64,000 nt of DNA from NCBI GenBank assembly GCA_039819065.1, contig JBCBSS010000001.1:1-64000 (forward strand), written 5' to 3'. Positions 8,215-16,992 of the stretch are shown here, in pieces. The notes beneath the pieces are model-generated. The model saw only the letters and a list, made by a program, of their open reading frames with translations, was not told the origin of the DNA and ran no database searches. The DNA is from JBCBSS01 sp039819065. GTDB taxonomy: Bacteria; Bacteroidota; Bacteroidia; Cytophagales; Cyclobacteriaceae. Every line of letters begins with the position of its first letter. Within the stretch, counting starts at the first letter, position 1. Both the position numbers and the translations under genes were made by a program.

Positions 8215-8863
8215 TTCAAATACAATCAAAGGCCACATCAAGCTCGTCAAGCCAGAAGTATTTGACGCCCTAAAGCCAACCAAGAGAAAGCAGATCAATG
8301 CACAATATGATGAAGACTACATTGTAGTATACCAAGCCTACAATAAATCAATAGCCAATTTCGCTAACGAGCATCAGTATTTCGGTGGGGATTTCAAGTA
8401 CACCAGAATGACCTGGATCAAGCCGAATTATCTGTGAATGATGCACAGAAGTGGCTGGGCCAGCAAAGAAGGACAAGAGCATGTGCTGGCCATTAAAATA
8501 TCAAGAAGGTTTTTCGAAGAGCTATTGGATAAAGCTACGCTCAGTAATTTCAATCAACATGTTTACCAGAATGAAGAAAAGTGGAAATCACAACTGAACC
8601 AAACTAGCATACGCGTGCAATGGGACCCATGTTATGACCTTTATGATAATAGAGAAGACTTTAGGGCGATACAAATTGGTTTAAAAAACGAAATGGTAGA
8701 AAGATACGCCAGACATGAAATTGCACAGATTATTGATATCACCGATTTTGTGCATGAACAAAACACCGCTGCAAAATACCAAGACCTACAAAGCCTTCTT
8801 CTGCCAGAAGAAAAGGCATATCCATTGCCTACACACCTTGAAAAGAAACTGGGTATTATATAA
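8207..8863 (+). pseudogene. DUF4291 family gene interrupted by an in-frame TGA at a conserved Trp
   Basis: Two open segments in the same frame (8207-8437 and 8438-8863) together encode a complete DUF4291 protein of about 218 residues, separated only by one TGA codon at 8435-8437. The first part has the family features QYDEDYIVVYQAYNKSIA and RMTWIKPNYL. The second starts MMHRSGWASKEGQEHVLAIKIS. In intact family members the junction reads RMTWIKPxFLWMMYRSGWA, so the TGA occupies exactly the conserved Trp codon (TGG to TGA, one base). No length change or frameshift is present. It is either a recent nonsense mutation, a sequencing error or a rare readthrough site. An ATG right after the stop could in principle restart the second part. 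DUF4291 function is unknown. Confidence 0.85.
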
Positions 8864-8984
8864 TCTAATACACCAATAGACGGTTGCGTCTAAAATGGTA
8901 GTTCACTTCTTATTATCCTCGTGTAAATACAGGCATTCATTCTATCATGCCGAATAGAGCAAGCGCCTAAAATACACCAATACC

Positions 8985-9416
8985 ATGACACATAAATTTC
9001 ACAAATTCTGGTTGAAGATCACTGCTATTGTAGTCGGGTCTTTTGGGCCAGTTTTCTTTTTAGGTACAATGGCCAGTACCTCCGAGCCTGCCAGATGGAC
9101 GCTGGACGTACTGAGTTGGCCAGTAGATGGGTTACAAACATATACCTCTGGTGATACGAGGTTCTTATCTGCACTCACAGGAGGGTTTCTCTTAGGTTGG
9201 GGGGTGATGATTTGGTTACTATCCCAATGGGTCTACGACAAGGCACCTGAAGCAGTACGCAAGACTGCTCTCATCAGCATATTGTCCTGGTTCTTTTTGG
9301 ATAGTGCAGGATCTATTGCATCAGGGAACGCATCCAATGCGTTTTTTAATGTGATTGTACTGCTCATTGCGGTAGGGCCACTTTGGAGACCTGCTAAGCA
9401 TGAAACAGCAACGTAG
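8985..9416 (+). CDS. Small integral membrane protein
   Basis: A 143-aa protein with four predicted membrane helices (about residues 10-29, 62-84, 92-110 and 118-133) joined by short loops. The first loop has the polar stretch STSEPARWTLDVLSWPVDG. I do not recognise a family with certainty. It starts 121 bp after the broken DUF4291 gene and is followed by another small membrane protein gene 119 bp downstream. Confidence 0.6.
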   Translation: MTHKFHKFWLKITAIVVGSFGPVFFLGTMASTSEPARWTLDVLSWPVDGLQTYTSGDTRFLSALTGGFLLGWGVMIWLLSQWVYDKAPEAVRKTALISILSWFFLDSAGSIASGNASNAFFNVIVLLIAVGPLWRPAKHETAT

Positions 9417-9535
9417 ATACCTCTTCAGATGATGCCATTTTCATGAGTAAATTAAAGCATAATTAGCATTCTTTAGAATTCATAATGTGAAGAAATTTTG
9501 CTATCTTAGTAGACTATTAATAATGACTTAACGCT

Positions 9536-10030
9536 ATGATCATCATCAAGTATTTCTGGGTCTTATTTATTGCTACTACAGTAATTAATGCGTTTATATT
9601 AAGGGCTAGGTCTAAGAAATACACGGCCGAAAAACCACAGTTAAAAGAAGGTTATAATAAGTTATTCAAAGGTTTTATCATTTACACAAATATCCCGTGG
9701 GTGATCATGATGATAGGAGATCTGACCGGTTCGACCCAGAATGTATTTGAGTATCTAAACCCTCGTTCTTTGAATCCTGTGGTGCTGTTATTCCACCTTT
9801 CTCTGATCATTCTTTGGTTTTTATTGGTTAGATGGATCTATTTTAAAAGAGGAGCTGAGTTCTTGGAGAAACACCCCGGCTTTATCAGGGTATCCGGAAT
9901 ACGCGGTAGGTCAGATGTAACTGCTAAACAGATCAAATTCTTTTTACCTATAATGATCCTTGGCGGAGTATTCGCCATGATAATGATGTGGTTTAGTCCA
10001 ATTCCCTCTACAGAGCTTATACAACCTTAG
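9536..10030 (+). CDS. Integral membrane protein of unknown function
   Basis: A 164-aa protein with three to four membrane helices (about residues 3-22, 48-64, 80-102, 133-152). A polar loop between the third and last helix contains KRGAEFLEKHPGFIRVSGIRG. No known domain is recognised. A clear ATG follows a short AT-rich leader. It stands alone upstream of the YafY-type regulator, so a link to that regulator is possible but not shown. Confidence 0.6.
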   Translation: MIIIKYFWVLFIATTVINAFILRARSKKYTAEKPQLKEGYNKLFKGFIIYTNIPWVIMMIGDLTGSTQNVFEYLNPRSLNPVVLLFHLSLIILWFLLVRWIYFKRGAEFLEKHPGFIRVSGIRGRSDVTAKQIKFFLPIMILGGVFAMIMMWFSPIPSTELIQP

Positions 10031-10124
10031 ACCGAGTGATCTCTTAGTGATAGGGATGTCGCAGCCATATCTCGCGTATTTCACTAAGAACAATTGACAA
10101 ACATAATATCAAAACAAAGAACAC

Positions 10125-10841
10125 ATGCCTAACAACAAGCCCAGATTGACGCGTTTGACAGCCATTCTTACACAGTTACAATCGAAAAGATTGGTTACGG
10201 CGAAGGAAATTGCCAGCAAGCATGACGTGAGTATTAGAACAGTCTACCGGGATATCCGTACCCTGGAAGAATCCGGTGTCCCTGTGGTCACTGAAGAAGG
10301 AAGAGGTTATTCCGTCATGGATGGATATAAGCTGCCTCCTGTCATGTTTACGGAAGAAGAAGCCAATGCCTTGATTACCGCAGAGCAATTGCTTTTAAAA
10401 AGCGGTGATAAATCGCTTTCTGATCACTATCAAAAGGCAGTCACGAAGATCAAATCTGTTCTGAAGAATGGCCAGAAGGCCAAAACTGAATTCCTCACTG
10501 ATCGTATGCAGGTCAGGAATTATATGAGTAACGATAGCTCCAGTAATTGTTTGGTACACCTTCAATCTGCTGTAGCCGGTTTTCAAGTAATGAAACTGCA
10601 CTACCTTTCATTGGAAGACCAAGAGAGTGAAAGGTACATTGAACCTTTTGCACTGTATACCACTAAGGGCAAATGGATTCTCATCGCTTTCTGTCGTAAC
10701 CGAGGAGACTTCAGATCCTTTAGGCTCGATCGTATTCTAAAGCTGTCCGCAGTTGAAGAGTATTTCGAACCCCATCAAATGACCTTGGAACAATATCTTG
10801 AAAATTGCAGAAAAAAGTCAATACCCCTGACATACTCTTGA
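10125..10841 (+). CDS. YafY-type transcriptional regulator (HTH_11 + WYL)
   Basis: A 238-aa DNA-binding protein. The N-terminal winged helix (residues 6-60) has the pattern KEIASKHDVSIRTVYRDIRTLEESGVPVV of the DeoR/HTH_11 type. The C-terminal part (about 140-225) is a WYL-type ligand domain with LHYLSLEDQESERYIEPFALYTTKGKWILIAFCR and the ending RSFRLDRI. WYL regulators respond to small ligands or nucleic acid. The gene after it, 43 bp downstream, encodes a GyrI-like ligand-binding protein, a pairing often seen with this regulator type. Confidence 0.88.
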   Translation: MPNNKPRLTRLTAILTQLQSKRLVTAKEIASKHDVSIRTVYRDIRTLEESGVPVVTEEGRGYSVMDGYKLPPVMFTEEEANALITAEQLLLKSGDKSLSDHYQKAVTKIKSVLKNGQKAKTEFLTDRMQVRNYMSNDSSSNCLVHLQSAVAGFQVMKLHYLSLEDQESERYIEPFALYTTKGKWILIAFCRNRGDFRSFRLDRILKLSAVEEYFEPHQMTLEQYLENCRKKSIPLTYS

Positions 10842-10884
10842 CACAGGCCCCCTCTAGTTTTGCTTAAAACAAATCGATTACATT

Positions 10885-11343
10885 ATGCAAAACGTAAAGA
10901 TTGAGCCTTTTAAAGTAATAGGTATCAGCATTCGCACTACTAACGAGAACAACCAGGCTGCAGAGGAAATTGCCGGGTTATGGCAGCGCTTTTTGAACGA
11001 GAACATTGCCGCAAATATTCCCAATAAGAAAGGTGATACGGTCTATTCAATGTATACTGATTATGAGGGTGATCATACACAACCTTACACCGTTATTCTC
11101 GGCTGTGAAGTCGATCATCTCGACGATATTCCTAATGGTATGGTTGGCAAGTCTGTGGCAGGCGGCGATTATGCCAAGACCACCGCTAAAGGTGATCTGA
11201 CTAAAGGGCTGATCGTCAATGAGTGGTATAAAATATGGAATACGAATATCGACAGAGCTTATACCGCTGATTTCGAAGTATTCGATGAAAGAGCGCAAAA
11301 CCCAGCCGATGCAGAGGTAGATTTTCTGGTGGCGGTTAAGTAA
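10885..11343 (+). CDS. GyrI-like / AraC effector-binding domain protein
   Basis: A 152-aa stand-alone effector-binding domain. It begins VKIEPFKVIGISIRTTNEN, continues with IAGLWQRFLNENI and YSMYTDYEGDHTQPYTVILGCEV, and ends DFEVFDERAQNPADAEVDFLVAV. This order of strands and the final ExYxxR-like segment are standard for GyrI-like (AraC_E_bind/Cass2) proteins, which bind cationic or hydrophobic small molecules. It is probably co-transcribed with the YafY-type regulator, whose signal it may bind or hydrolyse. A 28-bp hairpin ends the unit. Confidence 0.85.
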   Translation: MQNVKIEPFKVIGISIRTTNENNQAAEEIAGLWQRFLNENIAANIPNKKGDTVYSMYTDYEGDHTQPYTVILGCEVDHLDDIPNGMVGKSVAGGDYAKTTAKGDLTKGLIVNEWYKIWNTNIDRAYTADFEVFDERAQNPADAEVDFLVAVK

Positions 11344-11370
11344 TTGCATAAAATGCATCTAATGATATCC

Positions 11371-11398
11371 CTCAGTGTTTCTTGCAAGAAACACTGAG
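11371..11398 (+). terminator. Perfect 28-bp hairpin after the YafY/GyrI pair
   Basis: A perfect 28-bp palindrome (14-bp arms: CTCAGTGTTTCTTG and its complement) begins 28 bp after the GyrI-like stop codon. It is followed by GCCTCTTTA, which is only weakly T-rich. It most probably ends transcription. Confidence 0.7.
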
Positions 11399-11437
11399 GC
11401 CTCTTTAGGCTTTGTCTTGCTAAATGGTGGTAGTGAG

Positions 11438-11475
11438 ATTCCCCGGATTTTCTCCTACGTCGAAAACCGGGGAAT
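11438..11475. repeat. Palindromic repeat, ATTCCCCGG type
   Basis: ATTCCCCGG and CCGGGGAAT enclose a 20-nt centre whose ends (TTTTC / GAAAA) also pair. The same element with small changes occurs at 37819-37856 and 38114-38151, always preceded by GAG. It is a dispersed REP-like palindrome. The spacer 11344-11645 holds only this element and the two hairpins listed; I see no gene. Confidence 0.65.
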
Positions 11476-11527
11476 GACGAACCTGGCGTTGGACTTATTA
11501 CGGCAAGATTAGTGTTTTCGAGGTGCA

Positions 11528-11552
11528 GTCAGGTCTTTCGACCTGACTTTTT
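11528..11552. repeat. GTCAGGTC hairpin, REP-like or terminator
   Basis: GTCAGGTC, TTTC, GACCTGAC and five T residues form a terminator-like hairpin. A copy matching at 18 of 20 stem-loop positions sits at 55309-55328 next to another gene end. The reuse in unrelated spacers suggests a dispersed element that can act as a terminator. Confidence 0.55.
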
Positions 11553-11645
11553 AAGATTGACTAATTCGAAGCGCCAGGTGGAAACACCCGGCTACACAAT
11601 ATGGTCGCTAATGTGAGGTAGTTCACCCTCAGACCATAGTACTTG

Positions 11646-12413
11646 TTAGCTATGCACATTAGCGACCTTATCCCTAAAAGTATCCATCAGAGCTCTGTAG
11701 GCATAGGGCCCGTAACTGATGCGGCCAACACCGAGTTTTGCCAGTTCAGAATGATCCGGTGCAGTAGGAGTTTTTATAACATTCACTGGTAAAGAGACAT
11801 GTTGGCATATCTCACCAATCAAATCGGGATCATATAAACCAGGAACAAAAAAGCTATTCGCTCCGGCTTCCTCAAAGGCTTGAGCCCTTTCTTTCGCTTC
11901 CGATACTAGCGTAGCATGCTTGCCATTAACTTTTTCTTTTAGAAACAGGTCCGTGCGGGCATTAATGAAAAGCGGAGAATCCATTCGATTGGAGATATTG
12001 CGAAGTATCGCAATGCGCTCCATCTGCGCCTTGATATCAAACAAAGTATCCTCCCCCACGTGTTGGTCTTCGAAATTCACTCCTATGACACCTGCCTCTA
12101 ACAGCTTTGAAATATTCTTAGCCAATAACTCATTATCCCTCTTGGCATATCCTCCCTCAAAATCCACACTGACTGGCACTTGCACCGTATTGACAATTTG
12201 TTCCACAATGGCTAAAAGTCTATCAAACGGAATTATCTCACCGTCATCATACCCTTGAGCAGATGCGAGGGGATGGCTACCTGTAGCCACTGCTTTCGCT
12301 CCCGCTTCTGCCACAATTTTGGCGCTTCCTGCATCCCAGATATTGTATAGAATGATAGGATTCCCGGGAATGTGTAGTCTTTCGAAGAGGTTAAATTTCT
12401 GTTTGGTGTTCAT
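11646..12413 (-). CDS. Isocitrate lyase / PEP mutase family protein
   Basis: A 255-aa TIM-barrel enzyme when started at the ATG at 12413; an upstream in-frame ATG at 12494 adds 27 residues that do not match the family. Motifs include LYNIWDAGSAKIVAEAGAKAVATGSH near the N-terminus, PVSVDFEGGYA (about 91-101), VIGVNFEDQH (about 116-125, metal/substrate site) and INARTDLFL (about 153). The family cleaves C-C or rearranges P-C bonds in 2-oxo or methylisocitrate-like substrates. This short form lacks the lyase KKCGH motif, so it is not isocitrate lyase. The exact substrate is unknown. Confidence 0.8.
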   Translation of the reverse strand: MNTKQKFNLFERLHIPGNPIILYNIWDAGSAKIVAEAGAKAVATGSHPLASAQGYDDGEIIPFDRLLAIVEQIVNTVQVPVSVDFEGGYAKRDNELLAKNISKLLEAGVIGVNFEDQHVGEDTLFDIKAQMERIAILRNISNRMDSPLFINARTDLFLKEKVNGKHATLVSEAKERAQAFEEAGANSFFVPGLYDPDLIGEICQHVSLPVNVIKTPTAPDHSELAKLGVGRISYGPYAYRALMDTFRDKVANVHS

Positions 12414-12562
12414 GCTTAAAATGTTTTGTCCAAGAGTCAGTATCCTGGTGCTGATGTTACACAATTCCTTAATGGATACCAAGATCAATATCATTTGAAA
12501 TTTTCTAACTTAGTGACATTCAATCACGACTAAAGTATACATCGAACGTAGCGCTGATCACC

Positions 12563-13405
12563 ATGAACGACTACTTGAACGTTTTAAGAATTTCTCTTCT
12601 TTTAACCGCTTTATCCCTCTTATTCTTCTCTTGTGATAACAACATTGAAAAGCACTACTACCCTAATGGGCAGCTTGAGTCAATAGGGGGCATAAAAAAT
12701 GGTCTGAAAGAAGGGGAATGGAAATTCTACTATCAAGATGGACAATTAGGAGCTGTCAAATATTACTCAAATGATAAACTCGATAGCATTGCTATAGAAT
12801 ATTGGAATCATTTGGAGATTAAGGAACTGGCACCTGAGTATGATCAATTGATGAACTTCGATTCTACCAAAAGTTTGAACATAAAGTCTATCAAGCATTA
12901 TCGGGATGGGAGGCAACACGGCAAGGAAATATTCTATTTCAAAGTCGGAGACAGTAGACACTGCCTGTATGTGAATGACACCTTGGAAGGGCCGGTTCAA
13001 GTCTTTTTTAAAACCGGCGAACTTGAGAGTCAGGGTTCATATGTGAAAGACAAACTTGAAGGTGAATACAATAGGTACTATAAAAACGGAAAGCTTTTCT
13101 CCAAAGAAATGTACGTTAATGATCAAAGACAAGGTTTAGCAAAAGCCTTCTTTCGATCAGGCAAAACCAAATGGACCGTCAACTACGTGGACGACCGAAA
13201 GCAAGGTGAGCAGAAATGGCTCTCTGAAAGTGGAAATGTAGAGGCAATTCATACTTATAAAGATGGCTCTGCGCATGGTGAGTGGAAGTCATATCAGGTC
13301 AATGGCAAGTTAAAATCACTGGCTATCTATGAGGAAGGGAAACAAATCGGTTCCACTATAGAGTATGATGAAAGTGGAAAAGTAACATCTTCTCCCAAGG
13401 ATTAG
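12563..13405 (+). CDS. MORN-variant (YwqK-like) repeat lipoprotein
   Basis: A 280-aa lipoprotein with lipobox LFFSC (Cys about residue 25). The mature protein is a run of about nine 20-24-aa MORN-variant repeats of the form YYxNGxLxSxxxYxxGxxxGxWxxY, for example YYPNGQLESIGGIKNGLKEG, YYKNGKLFSKEMYVNDQRQG and YQVNGKLKSLAIYEEGKQIG. Such proteins are often labelled YwqK-family antitoxins after one Bacillus homologue, but the lipoprotein signal and the lack of a toxin gene argue against that role here. A surface or periplasmic structural or binding function is more likely. Confidence 0.8.
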   Translation: MNDYLNVLRISLLLTALSLLFFSCDNNIEKHYYPNGQLESIGGIKNGLKEGEWKFYYQDGQLGAVKYYSNDKLDSIAIEYWNHLEIKELAPEYDQLMNFDSTKSLNIKSIKHYRDGRQHGKEIFYFKVGDSRHCLYVNDTLEGPVQVFFKTGELESQGSYVKDKLEGEYNRYYKNGKLFSKEMYVNDQRQGLAKAFFRSGKTKWTVNYVDDRKQGEQKWLSESGNVEAIHTYKDGSAHGEWKSYQVNGKLKSLAIYEEGKQIGSTIEYDESGKVTSSPKD

Positions 13406-13426
13406 CCTGAGCTCGATACATGGCTG

Positions 13427-14023
13427 GTGGGGTTTGAAGCAAATACAGTTTTATTGAAAGTAATCAACATAGTACCACATACATTTTCAAATAGATCGAT
13501 TCTAATCAAAAAAGCCAAAAAATACCGCATTCTCATCATCACACTCATTCTGCTTGTGAGTGCACTATTCTACTGGCCTAGAAGATGGAAATACATCGTC
13601 ATTCACCACAGCGCTGGCAGTTATGGGAATATTGAGCACTTGCAGCAAGTTCATAGGGACAGGCAACCTAACGACCCTATAGATGCCATCGCCTATCATT
13701 ACATTATCGGCAATGGCAATGGACTTGAGGATGGTAAGGTAGACTCAGACTTCAGAAAGCAGTACAACATATGGGGAGGCCACGTACGCGCAACCAACGC
13801 AGATAAAAACTTCAGAGGTATTGGCATTTGTATTATTGGCAACCTTGATGAAAAAGACATGACTCAAGCGCAGTTCAATAGCCTCGTTCGCCTCACAAAG
13901 GAGCTAATGTCCAAATACGGCATCAGAAAAGAGAACATACTATTTCATGGAGAAATAGAGGGCGAATACACCAAATGTCCAGGAGCAAAGTTTCCTAGAA
14001 AGAAGTACCTAAACCAGCTCTAG
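13427..14023 (+). CDS. Membrane-anchored N-acetylmuramoyl-L-alanine amidase (Amidase_2/PGRP fold)
   Basis: The protein is up to 198 aa. A membrane helix (about residues 34-47, ILIITLILLVSALF) anchors a periplasmic amidase domain. Zinc and active-site features are visible: IVIHHSAG (first His, about 59), AYHYIIGNGNG (about 84-94), the strand GIGICIIGNLDE (about 129) and FHGEIEGEYTKCPGAKFP with the third ligand His and a Cys-Pro-Gly motif (about 171-188). It cleaves the amide bond between the sugar and stem peptide of peptidoglycan. No ATG is available; GTG at 13427 or TTG at 13454 are the candidate starts. Confidence 0.8.
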   Translation: MGFEANTVLLKVINIVPHTFSNRSILIKKAKKYRILIITLILLVSALFYWPRRWKYIVIHHSAGSYGNIEHLQQVHRDRQPNDPIDAIAYHYIIGNGNGLEDGKVDSDFRKQYNIWGGHVRATNADKNFRGIGICIIGNLDEKDMTQAQFNSLVRLTKELMSKYGIRKENILFHGEIEGEYTKCPGAKFPRKKYLNQL

Positions 14024-14153
14024 GCAAGGCTCTTTGATCCGAATTCCATACGCTGATTATCCTATCTCCGTATTGCAATTATCACAATAAAATTTTCGAT
14101 ATTATTGTATGAATCATGCCGTTTGAAAAGCGTTAATTCTACATTTCAGATAT

Positions 14154-14621
14154 ATGAAAGCCAAAAAGCATATTAACCTCAACCTCTCAACATCCGAAAG
14201 GGTAAACCTGAGAAAACATAAGATCAAAATATCCGAATTACTCGATTATGCTGTTGACGAAATCGAGGAAATCCTTCAAGTGACACCGGAACGAGCCAGG
14301 GAAATCCATGCATTAGCTGACTTTCAGAGAATACCCTCTATAGGGGTCAAGTTTGCTGAAGACCTTATCTTTTTAGGATACTATTCAGTAGCTGATCTGC
14401 AGGAGCAAGACGGTGCCAATCTGACCAATCTTTATGAACAAAAGAAGGGGTACAGAATAGACTCTTGTGTAGAGGATCAATTTCGGCTGGCCGTACACTT
14501 TGCCAGAACTAATGACTACTCCAAGAATTGGTGGGACTTCACCAAAGAGAGGAAGGAGTACAGGCTCAACTTTGGCTACCCTGAAAACCGCCCTACTTTG
14601 AACTGGCATGAGGTGAGATAA
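14154..14621 (+). CDS. Helix-hairpin-helix protein of the Cdd1 (pathogenicity locus) family
   Basis: A 155-aa protein. Residues 60-80 contain IPSIGVKFAEDLIFLGYYSV, a helix-hairpin-helix of the DNA-binding type. Downstream, DSCVEDQFRLAVHFARTND and KNWWDFTKERK match the conserved C-terminal part of the Cdd1 family (Cys plus WW motif). The basic N-terminus (LNLSTSERVNLRKHKIKISELLDYAVDEI) is an extra module. Family members are thought to bind DNA, but no reaction is known. The gene is monocistronic. Confidence 0.75.
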   Translation: MKAKKHINLNLSTSERVNLRKHKIKISELLDYAVDEIEEILQVTPERAREIHALADFQRIPSIGVKFAEDLIFLGYYSVADLQEQDGANLTNLYEQKKGYRIDSCVEDQFRLAVHFARTNDYSKNWWDFTKERKEYRLNFGYPENRPTLNWHEVR

Positions 14622-14665
14622 TTGTCAATCAGTTTTAGAAGACCATTTAGTTATCGTATTCAACA

Positions 14666-15736
14666 TTGAGGTATCTACACTTTCCGCTCATTATCTTCAT
14701 TTGCCTTGGCTGTATGCTGGTCAGTCAATCATTTGGTCAAACCAAGGCCAAATTCGAGCCCCCCGATGGAGAATGTCTTTTTTTCATTGGGCAGGACCTA
14801 GCCGCAACAGGTGGTCTTGATGGTTATAGTGACGGGTATAGTGATCATTTTGGCGTGCCGGCCGGATTTACGGTGTATACCGGTTTTTCTCCAGGAGATC
14901 AGTCTTACAATCTTTTACAGAAAGGTAATGATGGTATCAAGAGTAAAGCCAATTGGGGCGCAGGAGATAACTGCGCAGAATGTTATATCGACGATGAGGA
15001 TTATCAATACAGTGTAATGGCCATAGGTTTATCGTTGGTAGGTCATGAAAAACAAGTGGCTACCGGCAAGCGTGACTACCTGATCAAAGACCTGGGTAAT
15101 TGGATCAAAGCAATAGAACGGCCCGTATTCTTACGCATAGGCTATGAGTTTGACGGCTGGGATTGGAACAATTACAATCGAAAATTCTACCTGAAAGCGT
15201 GGGAGCGTATTCATAAGCTATTCCAGGAAATGGAGGTGAAGAATGTCGCCTTCGTATGGCAATCCAAAGGAACTGGCTCCGGCCAGGATATCTTGGAAAA
15301 ATGGTATCCTGGAGATGATCTCGTAGACTGGTGCGGGTATTCCTATTTCTCTGATCCCGATCAGGAGATGTTAGTTTTTGCCAGAAAACACAACAAACCA
15401 GTCTTCATAGCTGAAGCTACACCCATTTTGGAAAGAGACGGTCAATTCCTTGATTCACGCCTAAGCGATCCGAAAATCGCAGAAAAAATCTGGCATGATT
15501 GGTTCATCCCTTTCATCAAGACATTGAATGAGAACCAAGATGTCATAAAGGCCTTTTCATACATCAACACCAACTGGCCTACACAGCCAATGTGGCAAAG
15601 TAACCCTGTATTCCAGCAAGTCGATTCCCGCATTCAAGTCAGTGAGTTCATATCGAAAAGATGGCAGGAAGAAATGGCCAAGCCCAGATATTTAAAGGCG
15701 ACTCCCGAGTTGTGGAGCATACTCACCACTGATTGA
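14666..15736 (+). CDS. Secreted GH26-like glycoside hydrolase
   Basis: A 356-aa protein with a signal peptide (residues 1-24, ending QSFGQ). The mature part is a TIM barrel that resembles the GH26 mannanase/lichenase group: PVFLRIGYEFDGWDWNNY (about 154-171) places a Glu at the acid/base position after strand 4, and KPVFIAEATPILE (about 244-256) places a Glu at the nucleophile position after strand 7. Trp-rich loops (WNNYN, FVWQSKG, NTNWPTQPMWQ) fit a sugar cleft. The substrate is unknown. The start is a TTG at 14666, chosen because it keeps the whole signal peptide. A small gene follows 6 bp downstream. Confidence 0.7.
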   Translation: MRYLHFPLIIFICLGCMLVSQSFGQTKAKFEPPDGECLFFIGQDLAATGGLDGYSDGYSDHFGVPAGFTVYTGFSPGDQSYNLLQKGNDGIKSKANWGAGDNCAECYIDDEDYQYSVMAIGLSLVGHEKQVATGKRDYLIKDLGNWIKAIERPVFLRIGYEFDGWDWNNYNRKFYLKAWERIHKLFQEMEVKNVAFVWQSKGTGSGQDILEKWYPGDDLVDWCGYSYFSDPDQEMLVFARKHNKPVFIAEATPILERDGQFLDSRLSDPKIAEKIWHDWFIPFIKTLNENQDVIKAFSYINTNWPTQPMWQSNPVFQQVDSRIQVSEFISKRWQEEMAKPRYLKATPELWSILTTD

Positions 15737-15742
15737 TAAATA

Positions 15743-16210
15743 ATGGACAAATCGGTTAAGAAAAATATTCGGCTATTCGCTGAAAAGTATAAACACACTA
15801 TTGAATATGATAAAGATGTTATGCTGCTCAAAAGCAAAATCAATCAGATTAAGGTATGGGTGGAAGATAAATACGGTGTCAATATCGCTTTGAATAAAGG
15901 TCAGTTAATTACTGACATAAAAGTCGATACTCATTTAATCTATGATGCACTACATCAAATATTCATTAGAAATAGTGACCTTGACGCATATAAGAGACCT
16001 GCCGGTATACTCATTACTCTTGATGAATGGATCAATGAAGAAGGAGAATTTGCGGAAGAACAAATTCAGCAGTTGAAAAAGCAATTAGCTGATGCTACCA
16101 TCGATTATAAGCATTTAGGGGGCAATAGGTTTATAGCAGAATTCTATAAGGGTGTAGTCATTCTAACCGATGATCTATCTTGGGCAGCAACAAATATTGT
16201 CCATCTGTAA
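15743..16210 (+). CDS. Hypothetical protein downstream of the GH26-like gene
   Basis: A 155-aa soluble protein, no signal peptide, rich in Lys, Asp and Ile. I do not recognise its family. The segment EEGEFAEEQIQQLKKQLADATI (about 94-115) looks helical, possibly a short coiled coil, followed by a strand-rich end. It begins 6 bp after the GH26-like stop, so the two are probably on one mRNA, but one product is secreted and the other is not. Confidence 0.6.
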   Translation: MDKSVKKNIRLFAEKYKHTIEYDKDVMLLKSKINQIKVWVEDKYGVNIALNKGQLITDIKVDTHLIYDALHQIFIRNSDLDAYKRPAGILITLDEWINEEGEFAEEQIQQLKKQLADATIDYKHLGGNRFIAEFYKGVVILTDDLSWAATNIVHL

Positions 16211-16361
16211 CATACTTTCGCCTGCTCTGTTGGCCTTTTGAGCCCATTGAACCTGCTTTCTGGCACGTTTAACCGTTTTGGATCAATTTGGGGGATTACC
16301 AACAGTTTGAAATTGACGATATTCAATCCAATTCATAACTAACACTGAAAGTATCGGCCGT

Positions 16362-16922
16362 ATGAGAACTGCACTGCTTACTTTACTCATTCTTCATAGT
16401 TCAAATATGCTCGTCGTTGCTCAGGCACCTGATGAATCCAAATCGACTGCTGACTTATCCTTCCTGATTGGAGAATGGCGCGTCACCCGCATTTACAGCC
16501 CTGACAGTGAAGGTCAAAGGATTTTGAAAGGAACGCTTACCTGTAGGAAAGCGCTTGATGGCCAATTCATCAATTGCACCTACGACATAGAACGGCCCGG
16601 TAAGGTGAGAGGGTTGGATGAGGTCTATTTCAATTATAACTCAATATACGGGCTTTACGAAAGCATGTGGCTGAGTTCTACCTGGCCAGTCAAAGTGCTG
16701 ATGCAGGGTAACTTGGAAAAGAGCGCTGAACAAATGGTTTTGAAGACGTCCGCCCAATTCCCTATTGAAAATGACGTCATGGAATATGTACAAGGTGAAC
16801 TCACAATCGGTACTGAAGAAACGAAACCGTCGTCATTCGAGCGAAAAACTTTTATCAGGACTTCCAAGGATGAAGATGGTGTATGGCGCCACCATATGAC
16901 GGAGAAGGCGGAGAAAATGTAA
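16362..16922 (+). CDS. Secreted DUF1579-like beta-barrel protein
   Basis: A 186-aa protein with a signal peptide (about residues 1-21, ending VVAQA). The mature part begins LSFLIGEWRVTRIYSP, then LTCRKALDGQFINCTYDIE and a series of alternating strands, a layout like the DUF1579 family of lipocalin-like barrels. The match is by pattern only. Function unknown; the gene stands alone. Confidence 0.55.
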   Translation: MRTALLTLLILHSSNMLVVAQAPDESKSTADLSFLIGEWRVTRIYSPDSEGQRILKGTLTCRKALDGQFINCTYDIERPGKVRGLDEVYFNYNSIYGLYESMWLSSTWPVKVLMQGNLEKSAEQMVLKTSAQFPIENDVMEYVQGELTIGTEETKPSSFERKTFIRTSKDEDGVWRHHMTEKAEKM

Positions 16923-16992
16923 TGATGAATCCATGCTAAAGTTCAAATGGTGAATCCAGCATAATTAAGCTTTCAACAGCTAATTTTAAAGC

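Noticed and set aside
8435..8437. TGA read as Trp by a changed genetic code, or as selenocysteine
   Set aside because: Many neighbouring genes end with TGA, for example the YHS gene at 5339-5341, and the replaced residue is Trp, not Cys. No code change is likely; local readthrough stays open.
12563..13405. YwqK-type antitoxin of a toxin-antitoxin pair
   Set aside because: The protein is a lipoprotein with repeats and no toxin gene lies next to it; the antitoxin name comes from annotation transfer.
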